Origin: Actinomycetes bacterium
Lineage (GTDB): Bacteria; Actinomycetota; Actinomycetes; Actinomycetales; Cellulomonadaceae
Reading direction: 5' to 3'
DNA length: 24,477 nucleotides
Assembly: GCA_023432565.1 (NCBI GenBank)
Contig: JAEYUL010000124.1
Coordinates: forward strand, 1 to 24,477
The translations under genes and the position numbers were made by a program. Positions within the stretch are counted from its first letter, which is position 1. Each line of letters starts with the position of its first letter. The notes beneath the pieces were generated by a model that did not search any database, had not been told where the DNA came from, and worked only from the letters and a program-made list of their open reading frames with translations. This document shows positions 1-8,190 of this stretch, in pieces.

Positions 1-1526
1 GCCTGCACGGAGACGTCGAGCGCGCTGGTCGGCTCGTCGAGGACGAGGAGCTCCGGGTCGAGCGCGAGGGCGCGCGCGATCGCGACGCGCTGGCGTTGCC
101 CGCCGGACAGCTCACCGGGCCGTCGCCGGGCGAGCGCCGCGGGCAGGTGGACCTGGTCGAGCAGCGCGGCGACGCGCTCCCGGCGCTGGGCGGCCGTGCC
201 GACGCGGTGCGCGCGCAGCGGCTCGTCGACCACCTGTCCGACCGTGAACCGCGGGTCGAGCGACGCGTACGGGTTCTGGTGCACGAGCTGCGTCCGGCGC
301 CGCAGCGTGCGCAGCGCGTCACCGCGAGCGCCCGCGACGTCGAGGCCGTCGAACCGCACCGAGCCCGCGTCGGCGCGCTCGAGGTCGAGCACGAGCCGCG
401 CGGTCGTCGACTTGCCGGACCCCGACTCGCCGACCAGCGCGAACGCCGACCCGCGCGGCACCGAGAACGACACGTCGTCGACCGCGCGCACGCTCGCGCC
501 CGAGCGGCGGCCGCCGATCCGGAACGTCTTGCGCAGCCCGTCGACGACGAGCAGGTCGCCCGCGGGCGCGGCCGTGCCGGCCGCCTCCGCCGTGCGGGCG
601 CGGACCTGCACCCGGCCGTCGGTGGGCACGTCGCGCTCGCCGGACTGGTCCGCGGCCTGCGGTCGCTGCGCCGTGCGCAGGCCCGGCGCAGCCGCGAGCA
701 GCTCGCGCGTGTACGGGTGCTGCGGGTCGCTCAGGACGCGTGCGGTCGGCCCGGTCTCGACGACCTCGCCGTCCTTCATCACGACGATCCGCTCGGCGCG
801 GTCCGCGGCGACGGCCAGGTCGTGCGTGATGAGCAGGACCGCGGTGCCGGCGCGCGACGTGAGGTCGGCCAGCAGGTCGAGCACGCGACGCTGCACGGTC
901 ACGTCGAGCGCGCTCGTCGGCTCGTCGGCCACCACGAGCTCGGGCTCGCACGCGAGCGCGATGCCGATCAGCACGCGCTGCCGCATGCCGCCCGACAGCT
1001 CGTGCGGGTACTGCCGGGCGCGCGCCTGCGGCTCGTCGATCCCGACGGCGCGCAGGATCTCGACCGCGTGCGCGCGCGCCTCACGCCGGCCGGCGCGTGC
1101 ATGGATGCGTCGTGCCTCGGCCACCTGGTCGCCGACGCGCTGCACGGGGTTGAGCGCGACGCCCGGGTCCTGCGGGACCAGCCCGATGCGCGCACCGCGG
1201 ACGAGCGGCCACGCGCGGGCCGGCAGGGACGCGAGCTCGAGCGACGTGCGCTCGTCGTCGCCCAGGTCGATCCGCCCGCCCGCGATCCGGCCCGTCTCGG
1301 GCAGCAGCCCGACGACCGCGTGCGCGGTGGTGGACTTCCCCGAGCCGGACTCGCCGACGAGAGCGACGACCTCGCCCGGGTGGACCTCGAGGCTCACGCC
1401 GCGCACGGCCTCGACGGGTCCGTCGGTGCCGTCGTACGTGACCCGCAGGTCGCGCACGGCCAGCACGGGCCGCGTGCCGGGCGCGCGCGCCGCCTCGGGC
1501 GCGGTCGGCAGCGTCTGGGTGCTCAT
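1..1526 (-). CDS. Fused double-ATPase subunit of a DppDF/OppDF-type ABC importer (partial, C-terminus off the window)
   Basis: Cytoplasmic ATPase that powers the peptide/nickel-type importer encoded just upstream. Two complete nucleotide-binding domains are seen in one chain. The first has Walker A GESGSGKST at about residues 59-67, signature LSGGMRQR near 178 and Walker B ending VVADEPTSALD near 200. The second has Walker A GESGSGKSTT near 367, signature LSGGQRQR near 474 and LVLDEPTSALD just before the window edge. In the classical Dpp/Opp systems these are two proteins (DppD and DppF), and fused forms are common in actinobacteria. The ATG at 1526 overlaps the stop of the permease gene (ATGA), which implies translational coupling. 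The reading frame is open at position 1, so the last residues are missing. The substrate cannot be read from the ATPase. Confidence 0.93.
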   Translation of the reverse strand, partial: MSTQTLPTAPEAARAPGTRPVLAVRDLRVTYDGTDGPVEAVRGVSLEVHPGEVVALVGESGSGKSTTAHAVVGLLPETGRIAGGRIDLGDDERTSLELASLPARAWPLVRGARIGLVPQDPGVALNPVQRVGDQVAEARRIHARAGRREARAHAVEILRAVGIDEPQARARQYPHELSGGMRQRVLIGIALACEPELVVADEPTSALDVTVQRRVLDLLADLTSRAGTAVLLITHDLAVAADRAERIVVMKDGEVVETGPTARVLSDPQHPYTRELLAAAPGLRTAQRPQAADQSGERDVPTDGRVQVRARTAEAAGTAAPAGDLLVVDGLRKTFRIGGRRSGASVRAVDDVSFSVPRGSAFALVGESGSGKSTTARLVLDLERADAGSVRFDGLDVAGARGDALRTLRRRTQLVHQNPYASLDPRFTVGQVVDEPLRAHRVGTAAQRRERVAALLDQVHLPAALARRRPGELSGGQRQRVAIARALALDPELLVLDEPTSALDVSVQ

Positions 1527-2524
1527 CGGGCCGTCCTCCCCCCACGCTCGAACGCGCGGCCGAGGCGGCCGGAGGACAGCACGACGACCGCGATGACCAG
1601 GCCCGGGAGGGTCGAGTACCACCACGCGGTCGCGAGGTAGTTGCGGCCCTCGGCCACGAGCGAGCCCCACTCGGGCGTCGGCGGGGTGGCGCCGAAGCCC
1701 AGGAAGCTCAGCGCGGAGACCGCGAGCACCACGGCCCCCAGCTCGATCGCTGCGAGCGCGAGCACGGGACCCGCCGAGTTCGGCACGACGTGCCGCACGA
1801 CGACGGAGGCCCGCCGGGCGCCCGCGAGCCGCGCTGCCACGACGTACGTCGCGCCACGCACCCGCAGCACCTCGGCGCGCATCACGCGCGCGAACGTCGC
1901 GACCGACGCGACCCCCACCGCGATCGCGACCTTGAGGGTCCCGAACCCGAGCACCGTCACGACCGCGAGCGACAGCAGCAGCCCGGGGATCGCCAGCAGC
2001 ACGTCGGTCAGGCGCATGAGCACGTCGTCGACCCGTCCGCCGACGAAGCCCGCGACGAGGCCGAGCAGCGACCCCGCGCCGAGCGCGATGGCGATCGCGA
2101 CCGCGGCTGCCTGCAGCGACAGGCCGGTGCCGTGCACCGTGCGAGCGAACAGGTCGCGCCCCAGGTGGTCGGTGCCGAACCAGTGCGCCGCGCTGGGCGG
2201 CTGCAGGTTGTCCGCGGGCACGCCCGTGATCGGGTCCGTGGACGTGAACGCGGTGGGAACGAGCGCCCACGCGACGACGAGCACCACGACGAGCAGCGCG
2301 ACGAGCGCCCCGGGCCGCGCGAGCGGGCGCCGGCGGACCCGCGCGAGCCGCCCGGTCGTCGCGCCGGTCCGGCGCCACGCGCGCCGGCTCGCCACCCCTG
2401 CCGCCCCGCCGCTCGTCGTGCCGGTGCTCGTCGTGCCGGTGCTCGAGGTGCTGCCTGCCGCCAGGACGGCGGGCGTGCGCCGCGCGCCGACGACGTCGAC
2501 CGGCCGGGTACCCAGGACGCTCAT
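1523..2524 (-). CDS. DppC-type ABC transporter permease
   Basis: Inner-membrane permease, 333 aa, second membrane subunit of the importer. A hydrophobic segment near residue 75 is followed by the family motif FGTDHLGRDLFAR, then several membrane helices. The EAA-like coupling loop reads about YVVAARLAGARRASVVVRHVVPN, which contacts the ATPase in this family. The ATG at 2524 was chosen because it overlaps by one base the stop of the upstream permease (TGATG). The longer open frame to 2866 runs over that gene and lacks similarity to a permease N-terminus. The first 70 residues are an unusual hydrophilic Ser/Thr/Gly-rich, then Arg-rich, cytoplasmic extension. Part of it is encoded by a 15-bp tandem repeat at 2411-2445. 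The substrate is unknown and is inferred from context to be sulfur-containing. Confidence 0.9.
   Translation of the reverse strand: MSVLGTRPVDVVGARRTPAVLAAGSTSSTGTTSTGTTSGGAAGVASRRAWRRTGATTGRLARVRRRPLARPGALVALLVVVLVVAWALVPTAFTSTDPITGVPADNLQPPSAAHWFGTDHLGRDLFARTVHGTGLSLQAAAVAIAIALGAGSLLGLVAGFVGGRVDDVLMRLTDVLLAIPGLLLSLAVVTVLGFGTLKVAIAVGVASVATFARVMRAEVLRVRGATYVVAARLAGARRASVVVRHVVPNSAGPVLALAAIELGAVVLAVSALSFLGFGATPPTPEWGSLVAEGRNYLATAWWYSTLPGLVIAVVVLSSGRLGRAFERGGRTAR
2411..2445. repeat. 15-bp tandem repeat inside the DppC-type permease gene
   Basis: Unit GCTCGTCGTGCCGGT occurs at 2411-2425 and 2426-2440, followed by the first five bases of a third copy. Fifteen bases is in frame, so copy-number changes would lengthen or shorten the Ser/Thr/Gly-rich N-terminal extension of the permease without breaking the gene. 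Confidence 0.85.
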
Positions 2525-3477
2525 CACAGGCTCCTTGCACGCACGGTCACGGCCGTGCGCGGGTCGAGCAGCGGGTAGGCCAGGTCGACCAGCAGGTTCA
2601 CGACCACGAACACGAGCGCCGCGACGAGCACGAGCCCGAGCACCACGGGGATGTCCTGCGTGGTCACGGCGGCCTGCACGAGGCGACCGAAGCCTTGGCG
2701 TGAGAACACGGTCTCGACGACCACGGCCCCCGCCAGGAGGTTCCCGACGAGCACGCCGAGCAGCGTGAGCGCCGGCAGCGCCGCGTTGCGGGTCACGTGC
2801 CGCAGCTGCACCCGCGTGCGGTTCGCCCCCTTGGCGAGCGCGGTCTCGACGTACGGCGCGCCCCACGCGGCGCGCATGCCCTGGGCGAGCACCTGCGCGA
2901 TCGTCGCCGACAGCGGCACGGCCAGGGTCAGCGCCGGCAGGACCAGGCTCGCGAAGCCCTGGTTGCCGACCGCCGGGAACACGGGCAGCCGGAAGGACAG
3001 GAGCTGCAGCAGCACCAGCCCGACCCAGAACGTCGGGACGGCGACTCCCAGCGGCGGCAGCGCGAGGAGCAGCCCACGCAGTCGCGGCGATCGGGTCCAG
3101 GTGGCGAGCGAGGCGAGCCCGGCCCCACCGACGACGGCCAGCAGCAGGGCGAGCCCCGCGAGCTTGGCCGTCTCCGGGAGCGCCTGGGCGATGAGCGTCG
3201 CGACCGGCGCACCCGAGGAGATGGAGGTCCCGAGGTCGCCCGTGGCCGTGCGGCCGAGCGCCTCGACGTACTGCTGGGCCGGGCTCTGGTCGAGCCCGAG
3301 CCGCTCACGCAGCGCCTCGGCCTGCGCCGGGTCGACGCCCGCACCGCCCGTGCCCGCGTCGAGCATGATGCTCGCCGGGTCGCTGGGCAGCAGGTAGAGC
3401 ACCGCGAAGGTGACCGTGAACGCTGCGAGGAGCACGACGACGGCCGCCGCGACCCGGCGCAGGACGTAGGCGCTCAT
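2524..3477 (-). CDS. DppB-type ABC transporter permease
   Basis: Inner-membrane permease, 317 aa, first membrane subunit of the importer. The N-terminus MSAYVLRRVAAAVVVLLAAF with a membrane helix, followed by LPSDPA, is the standard DppB/OppB opening. A large periplasmic-side loop follows, then helices and the coupling loop (ETALAKGANRTRVQLRHVTRNA) typical of the family. The ATG at 3477 overlaps the stop of the solute-binding protein gene by four bases, so the two are probably translationally coupled. Length and order (binding protein, DppB, DppC, ATPase) match the PepT/Dpp family. The call is firm for family. Specificity (dipeptide, nickel, organosulfur) is not readable. Confidence 0.92.
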   Translation of the reverse strand: MSAYVLRRVAAAVVVLLAAFTVTFAVLYLLPSDPASIMLDAGTGGAGVDPAQAEALRERLGLDQSPAQQYVEALGRTATGDLGTSISSGAPVATLIAQALPETAKLAGLALLLAVVGGAGLASLATWTRSPRLRGLLLALPPLGVAVPTFWVGLVLLQLLSFRLPVFPAVGNQGFASLVLPALTLAVPLSATIAQVLAQGMRAAWGAPYVETALAKGANRTRVQLRHVTRNAALPALTLLGVLVGNLLAGAVVVETVFSRQGFGRLVQAAVTTQDIPVVLGLVLVAALVFVVVNLLVDLAYPLLDPRTAVTVRARSL

Positions 3478-5144
3478 CGCTCGATCCAGGCGTCGTGGAA
3501 CAGCAGCCGCGACGAGGCGTCGAACGCGACCCCGTGCACGTCACCGGCCACGCCGATCGACTGCGCGAGCTCGAACAGGGGGATCGCCAGCGCCTCGTCG
3601 ACGATCTCCTGCTGCGCCTGCGCGACGAGGTCCGCACGGGCCTGCGGGTCGGCCGTGGCGAGCTGCTTCTCGAGGAGCGGGTCGAGCACGTCGTCGGCCG
3701 CCCGCTTGTTGACGTTGCGTCCGGTCGAGGAGAACTGGGTGCGCAGGATGTCGGCATCGGCGCGCGTGACGTTGTAGTAGTACGTGTCGTAGTCGCCCGA
3801 GGTCAGCACCGCCTGCTGGTCGGCGGGCGTGACCTGGCGCAGCACCAGGTCCACGCCGACGGCACGCAGCTGCTGCTGCGTGAGCTCGAGCACGGCCTGG
3901 GAGCCGGTGAACAGAGGCGCGTAGACCACGTCGACGCTCAGCTTCGTGCCGTCCTTCTCGCGGATGCCGTCGGCGCCCGTCGCCCATCCCGCGCCGTCGA
4001 GCAGCTGCTCGGCCTTCGCGGCGTCGAACGTGAGGTCGTCGGACAGGTCGGCGTACCCGGGCGTGGTCGAGGCGAGCACGCTCGTCGCGGGCTTGAACGC
4101 CTCCGAGAGCACCGTGTCGACGAGCTGGCCCCGGTCGATCGCCAGGTTCAGCGCCCGGCGGACGGCCGGGTCGTCGAGCGGCGCGACGGTCACGTTGGGC
4201 TGCAGGACGAACGTGACGCCCGGGTTGGTGCGCGTGAGCACCGAGCCCCCCGCGCCCTCGACCTGCGCGACGTCCTGCGGGAGCACGTCCCCGACCGCGT
4301 CGAACTGGTCGGACGCCAGCCCGCCGGCGCGGACCCCGGACTCCGGGACCACCGTGAAGTCGATCTGGTCGAGGTACGCCTCGCCCTGGTTCTGCGAGAC
4401 CTGCGACGCCCACGCGTAGCCGTCGCGCCGTGTGATCACGGCGCCCTGGTCCTGCGTGTACGACTCGAGCACGAACGGTCCGGAGCCGACGACCTCGCCC
4501 TGCAGCCGTGCGGCCGGGTCGGCCGTCGCGGTGGCGTCGGACAGGATCGCGAGCGAGACGGTGGACGTGGCCTGCAGGAACTGCGCGTTGGGCGCGCCGA
4601 ACACCACGGTGACGGTGTGCTCGTCGTCGACGCGCGTCTCGGTGTACCCCTCGAGGTAGCTGGCAGCCAGCGGCGCCGAGGCCCCCAGGGGACCGGCGAG
4701 CGCGTCGAGGTTCGCCTTGACCGTGGTCGCGGTCAGCGCCGTGCCGTCGGAGAACGTCACGTCGTCGCGCAGGTGGAACGTGAACGTCGTGAGGTCGTCG
4801 CTCACGTCCCAGCTCTGCGCGAGCCACGGCACGATCTCGCCCGTGGTGGGGTCCTGGTCGGTCAGCGAGTCCGCGAGCTGGCGTGCGATGTAGATGCTCA
4901 CGTTCGAGCCGACCTGCTGCGGGTCGACGCCCGACGGCGACGCGCCCAGCGCGAAGCGCAGGGTCCCGCCCGGGCTCGCGGCGGCCTCGTCCTGGGTCGC
5001 GGCGGCGGACGTCGCAGGTCCGGTCGGGGTGTCGCCGCTCGACGAGCACGCGGCGAGCAGCAGAGCCGGGGCGAGCAGGGAGCCGGCCAGCGCCCGGTAG
5101 CGGGTGCGGGAGCGGGTGCGGCGACGGTCGATTGTGCTGGTCAT
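3474..5144 (-). CDS. Solute-binding lipoprotein of the peptide/nickel family (SBP_bac_5 type)
   Basis: Extracytoplasmic receptor of the importer, 556 aa. A basic N-terminus (RRRTRSRTR) precedes a hydrophobic stretch and a lipobox LAAC with the lipidated Cys at residue 33. The mature part starts with a Ser/Thr/Ala-rich linker. The fold signature of DppA/OppA-like proteins is visible: GGTLRFALG near 60, then a segment like VPWLAQSWDVSDD with TFHLRDDVTFSDGT, which is the conserved family region. ATG 5144 has the ribosome binding site AGAGGA five bases upstream. The gene lies 69 bp after the monooxygenase and overlaps the permease by 4 bp. The ligand cannot be deduced from sequence. The riboswitch and flavin monooxygenases upstream suggest an organosulfur compound (inference). 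Confidence 0.93.
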   Translation of the reverse strand: MTSTIDRRRTRSRTRYRALAGSLLAPALLLAACSSSGDTPTGPATSAAATQDEAAASPGGTLRFALGASPSGVDPQQVGSNVSIYIARQLADSLTDQDPTTGEIVPWLAQSWDVSDDLTTFTFHLRDDVTFSDGTALTATTVKANLDALAGPLGASAPLAASYLEGYTETRVDDEHTVTVVFGAPNAQFLQATSTVSLAILSDATATADPAARLQGEVVGSGPFVLESYTQDQGAVITRRDGYAWASQVSQNQGEAYLDQIDFTVVPESGVRAGGLASDQFDAVGDVLPQDVAQVEGAGGSVLTRTNPGVTFVLQPNVTVAPLDDPAVRRALNLAIDRGQLVDTVLSEAFKPATSVLASTTPGYADLSDDLTFDAAKAEQLLDGAGWATGADGIREKDGTKLSVDVVYAPLFTGSQAVLELTQQQLRAVGVDLVLRQVTPADQQAVLTSGDYDTYYYNVTRADADILRTQFSSTGRNVNKRAADDVLDPLLEKQLATADPQARADLVAQAQQEIVDEALAIPLFELAQSIGVAGDVHGVAFDASSRLLFHDAWIER

Positions 5145-5213
5145 GATGTCCTCTCGACGGGCCCGGAGGCCGGGGAAGCGCGGGGTTCTCGCGTGGGCGT
5201 GGTGCTGAGCCCG

Positions 5214-6605
5214 TCAGGCGGTCAGCTCGGCGGCGGGGAGTGCGGCGGCCCGCCGCGACCCCGGCTCGGGGCGGGCCAGGCCGAGGTGGTCGCGCAGGGT
5301 CGGGCCGGCGTACTCGGAGCGGAACGAGCCCCGCTCCTGCAGCAGCGGGATCACCTGGTCGAGCACGTCGTCGAGGCCGTGCGGCGTCAGGTGCGGCACG
5401 AGGATGAAGCCGTCCGAGGCGTCCTCCTGGACGTGCCGGTCCAGGTCGTCGGCCACCTGCTGCGGGGTGCCGACGAACGAGCCGCGCGTCGTCGTGTGGA
5501 TGACGAGGTCGCGGATCGACCAGCCGTACGCCTCGGCCTGCTCACGCCACGACTGCGCGAGCGCGAGCGGGTCCGTGACGTGCCGAACCCGGCCGCGCGT
5601 GATCGAGATGTTCCCGACGTCCGGCTCGACGTCCGGCAGCGGGCCGTCCGGGTCGTACCCGGTCAGGTCGCGGCCCCACACCTGCTCGAGGAACGCGATC
5701 GCGGTGGGGCCGGACACCTGCTGGCGCCGGATGTGCGCGGCACGCTCGTGCGCCTCGTCCGCCGTGTCGCCGATCACCACGGTCGTGGCCGGGAGGATCA
5801 GCAGGTCCCCGCGGTGGCGCCCGTGCGCGACGAGGCGCGCCTGCACGTCGTCGTAGAAGGCCCGGCCCGCCTCGAACGTCGAGTGCATCGAGAAGATGAC
5901 GTCCGCGGTGCTCGCCGCGAAGTCGCGGCCCTGCACCGAGTCGCCCGCCTGGAACAGCACGGGGTGCCCCTGCGGGCCGCGCGGCGTCGTGAACGTCCCG
6001 CGGACCTGCGCGTGCGGGCCCCGGTGCACGACCTCCCGCACGCTGCCGTCGCGCAGGAACCGGCCGGTCCCGGTGTCGGCGAGCACGGCGTCGTCGTCCC
6101 AGGAGTCCCACAGGGCGCGGGTCACCTGCACGACCTCCGCCGCGCGCTCGTAGCGCTCGCCGTAGGGCAGGTACCCCCCGCGCCGGAAGTTCTCACCGGT
6201 GAACGCGTCGGGGCTGGTCACCAGGTTCCACGCCGCCCGACCGCCCGAGAGCAGGTCGAGCGTCGCGAACTGGCGTGCGAGCTCCCACGGCTCGTTGAAG
6301 GTCGTGTTGATCGTCCCCGCGAGCCCGATGCGCTCGGTGACAGCCGCGATCGCCGCGAGCACGGGGAGCGTGTCGGGTCGGCCGACCACGTCGAGGTCGT
6401 GGATGCGTCCCTTGTGCTCGCGCAGCCGCAGGCCCTCGGCGAGGAAGAAGAAGTCGAGCTTGGCGGCCTCGGCGCGCGTCGCGAGGTGCTCGAACGAGTC
6501 GAAGTCGATCTGGCTGCCCGACTCCGGATCGCTCCAGACGGTCGTGTTGTTGACCCCCGGGAAGTGGACGCCCAGGTGGATCTGCTTGCGCGGTCGCGTC
6601 GTCAT
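5214..6605 (-). CDS. FMN-dependent monooxygenase, NtaA/SnaA/DszA family (monooxygenase 1)
   Basis: Bacterial-luciferase-like TIM-barrel monooxygenase, 463 aa, a normal length for the NtaA/SnaA/DszA group. These use FMNH2 supplied by a separate reductase and O2 to oxidise small organic N- or S-compounds such as nitrilotriacetate or dibenzothiophene sulfone. Visible family segments are HLGVHFPGVNNTTVW at the N-terminus, KLDFFFLAEGLRL near 70, GLAGTINTTFNEPWELARQF near 140 and GGRAAWNLVTSPD near 163 with YGERYERAAE downstream. ATG 6605 has the GAGGGA ribosome binding site overlapping the stop of the preceding gene, 12 bp away. It sits between a second monooxygenase and an ABC importer under a SAM riboswitch, which points to desulfurisation of an imported organosulfur compound (inference). 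No flavin reductase gene is present in the window. Confidence 0.9.
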   Translation of the reverse strand: MTTRPRKQIHLGVHFPGVNNTTVWSDPESGSQIDFDSFEHLATRAEAAKLDFFFLAEGLRLREHKGRIHDLDVVGRPDTLPVLAAIAAVTERIGLAGTINTTFNEPWELARQFATLDLLSGGRAAWNLVTSPDAFTGENFRRGGYLPYGERYERAAEVVQVTRALWDSWDDDAVLADTGTGRFLRDGSVREVVHRGPHAQVRGTFTTPRGPQGHPVLFQAGDSVQGRDFAASTADVIFSMHSTFEAGRAFYDDVQARLVAHGRHRGDLLILPATTVVIGDTADEAHERAAHIRRQQVSGPTAIAFLEQVWGRDLTGYDPDGPLPDVEPDVGNISITRGRVRHVTDPLALAQSWREQAEAYGWSIRDLVIHTTTRGSFVGTPQQVADDLDRHVQEDASDGFILVPHLTPHGLDDVLDQVIPLLQERGSFRSEYAGPTLRDHLGLARPEPGSRRAAALPAAELTA

Positions 6606-6617
6606 CGTCGGCGTCCC

Positions 6618-7802
6618 TCAGGCCGTCGCCGCGAACACGTTCGCGGGACGGGTCAGGCCGAGTGTGTCCCGCAGCGTGCGACCGGGGTAGCCGGTGCGGA
6701 ACAGGCCCGCGGCCTGCAGGAGCGGCACGACCCGGTCGACGAGCACGTCGAGGTCGGTGGACAGCGACGACGGGCGCACGTGGAACCCGTCGACCGCACC
6801 CGCGGCGACCCAGCTGCCGATCGTCTCGGCGAAGCCGGCGGCGGTCCCCACGTGCACCAGCGAGTCCGTGGTCCACGACGAGGGCTCGAGGTCGTCCAGG
6901 AGCGCGAGCCGGGCCCGGGCGCTCGCCTCGTCGTCGCCGAGCACGACGTAGGTGTCGGCCAGCACCCGCAGCTCGTCCGCGGCGCGGCCCGCCTCGGCGG
7001 CGAGCGCACCCAGTCGCGCGCGCTGCTCGAGCGCGTCGTCGAGGCTCGTGGCGCGCAGACGCACCACGTCGGCGCGGCGAGCCGCGAGCCGCAGCGCCGC
7101 CTCGCTCGTCGCCGTCACGATCACCGGCGGTCGACCCTGCGGCGGGCGGGGCGTGATCGAGGGCCCCTTCACCGCGAACCGGATGCCCTCGTAGTCGACG
7201 TGGTGCAGCTTCTCGCGGTCCACGAACCGACCCGTGGCGCTGTCCCGGATCTCCGCGTCGTCCTCCCAGGAGTCCCAGAGCCGCCCGACGACGTCGATGA
7301 CGTCACCCGCCTCGTCGATCGCGTCGGCCTCGTCCTGCACGGGCTTGCGCCCGAACGCGTCGGTGGCCTGCTGCGTGGTCGACCAGCCCACCTGCCACGC
7401 GGCGCGGCCCCTGCTGACGTGGTCGATCGTCGCGACGGCCTTCGACACGTGGAACGGCTCGGTGTGCGTGGTGTCGATCGTCGGGACCAGACCGATGCCC
7501 GCGCAGCGCGGCGCCAGGCGTGCTGCCACGAGCGCGGCGTCGAGCCGTCCCTGCACGCCGTGCCGGGTGACGGGCTGGAGCGAGAACGCGTCGTCGAACG
7601 CGACGAGGTCGAGCAGGCCGCGCTGCGCGGTCGCCACCAGCGCCGCGAGGCGCTGCGCGTCGAACAGCCGCTGAGCCTGCGACCCGAGCGTGCGCCAGGC
7701 GGCCGGGTGCGCGCCGGCGTCGGTGAGGTCGACGCCGAGGTGCACCGGCCCGGTGCGCGCGAAGCCGTGGTCCTCGGAGCGGTGGCGGGCGTGCTGGGAC
7801 AT
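6618..7802 (-). CDS. FMN-dependent monooxygenase, NtaA/SnaA/DszA-like (monooxygenase 2)
   Basis: Luciferase-like flavin monooxygenase, 394 aa, paralogous to the downstream gene but clearly diverged and shorter. Shared landmarks are HLGVDLTDAGAHPAAW near the start, GLVPTIDTTHTEPFHVSKA, then SRGRAAWQVGW, followed by LWDSWEDDAEIRDSATGRF. The C-terminal RTGYPGRTLRDTLGL resembles the SEYAGPTLRDHLGL end of monooxygenase 1. ATG 7802 was chosen because GAGGGAG lies just upstream and similarity begins there. An in-frame GTG at 7919 would add a 39-residue low-complexity, Cys-containing stretch with no family match. It is the first structural gene after the 540-nt regulated leader. Probable role: oxidative cleavage of an organosulfur substrate, perhaps acting on a different substrate or step from monooxygenase 1. 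Confidence 0.87.
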   Translation of the reverse strand: MSQHARHRSEDHGFARTGPVHLGVDLTDAGAHPAAWRTLGSQAQRLFDAQRLAALVATAQRGLLDLVAFDDAFSLQPVTRHGVQGRLDAALVAARLAPRCAGIGLVPTIDTTHTEPFHVSKAVATIDHVSRGRAAWQVGWSTTQQATDAFGRKPVQDEADAIDEAGDVIDVVGRLWDSWEDDAEIRDSATGRFVDREKLHHVDYEGIRFAVKGPSITPRPPQGRPPVIVTATSEAALRLAARRADVVRLRATSLDDALEQRARLGALAAEAGRAADELRVLADTYVVLGDDEASARARLALLDDLEPSSWTTDSLVHVGTAAGFAETIGSWVAAGAVDGFHVRPSSLSTDLDVLVDRVVPLLQAAGLFRTGYPGRTLRDTLGLTRPANVFAATA

Positions 7803-8072
7803 CGGAACTCCCTCTGGGGGTGAGGCGCAGGACAGCGCGCCGGGGCAGCGGAACAGGGTGGTGGCGCAGCACGGCGACGAGGCGGCACGCCTCGGGTGTG
7901 CTCGTGGTGGTGAGGGCACGCCGACGAACGGCGCCCCGACGAGCCCGCGCGCTCAGGAGGTGCGCGACGAGGAGTGCGTGAGGCGGTCGCGGCGGCGCGG
8001 GGCGTGCGGGACGCGCGGTGCGGCGTCAGCGCTGGTCAGCGGGGACGCGAGCGCGGTGGTTCGAGGTGTCGG
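7803..8072 (-). other. Distal 5' leader between the Cys-rich leader ORF and the first monooxygenase gene
   Basis: This 270-nt stretch holds no gene I can support. It contains a perfect 7-bp hairpin (7878-7894) and, overlapping its proximal edge, a hairpin (8067-8081) that includes the last Cys codon and stop of the leader ORF. It reads as a long untranslated segment, which is consistent with attenuation-type control. Confidence 0.5.
7878..7894 (-). other. Perfect 7-bp hairpin in the leader, possible attenuator
   Basis: CGAGGCG, loop TGC, CGCCTCG on the minus strand, 75 nt before the monooxygenase 2 start. No T-run follows. Actinobacterial intrinsic terminators often lack one, so this could be a terminator-like attenuator or only a chance GC stem. 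Confidence 0.35.
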
Positions 8073-8162
8073 TCAGCGACAGCTCTCGGTGCAGCGCGAG
8101 AGGCGACAGCGCGCAGGCACGTGCGTGGCGCGGGTCGTCGCGTCGATGCTCCTCGTGCTCAT
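8073..8162 (-). CDS. Cys-rich leader peptide, 29 aa (candidate cysteine-responsive attenuator)
   Basis: A short ORF lies directly after the riboswitch. It begins MSTRSIDATT and ends RCRLSRCTESCR followed by TGA. It has an excellent ribosome binding site, GAAGGAG at 8177-8171, with 8 nt to the ATG. Three of its last eleven residues are Cys, encoded TGT, TGC, TGT. TGT is the unfavoured Cys codon in GC-rich genomes. The end of the ORF lies in a hairpin (TGTCG, loop, CGACA; 8081-8067), so a ribosome paused at the last Cys codon would change the fold. Cys-codon-rich leader ORFs that control sulfur operons are known in mycobacteria and other actinobacteria. This one does not show the RRHVDL-type motif I recall from annotated examples. 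Translation is inferred from the ribosome binding site and position. Confidence 0.6.
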   Translation of the reverse strand: MSTRSIDATTRATHVPARCRLSRCTESCR

Positions 8163-8190
8163 CCCTGCGTCTCCTTCGTCCCCTGGCGGG

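Noticed and set aside
5145..5213. Possible terminator between monooxygenase 1 and the binding-protein gene
   Set aside because: Only a short GGCC/GGCC stem with a 3-4 nt loop is seen. The gap is small and all genes are co-directional, so an operon break is not supported.
3495..7823. A plus-strand open frame of more than 1400 codons opposite the monooxygenases and binding protein
   Set aside because: It is Arg/Val/Gly-rich low-complexity sequence with no domain, lying antisense to clearly coding genes. Long antisense frames are expected at this GC content.
7803..7919. N-terminal extension of monooxygenase 2 from GTG 7919, which contains a Cys-rich stretch
   Set aside because: The ribosome binding site GAGGGAG and family similarity both point to ATG 7802. 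The extension has no match to the family. The Cys codons there are probably chance, although the frame should be looked at if the leader is studied.
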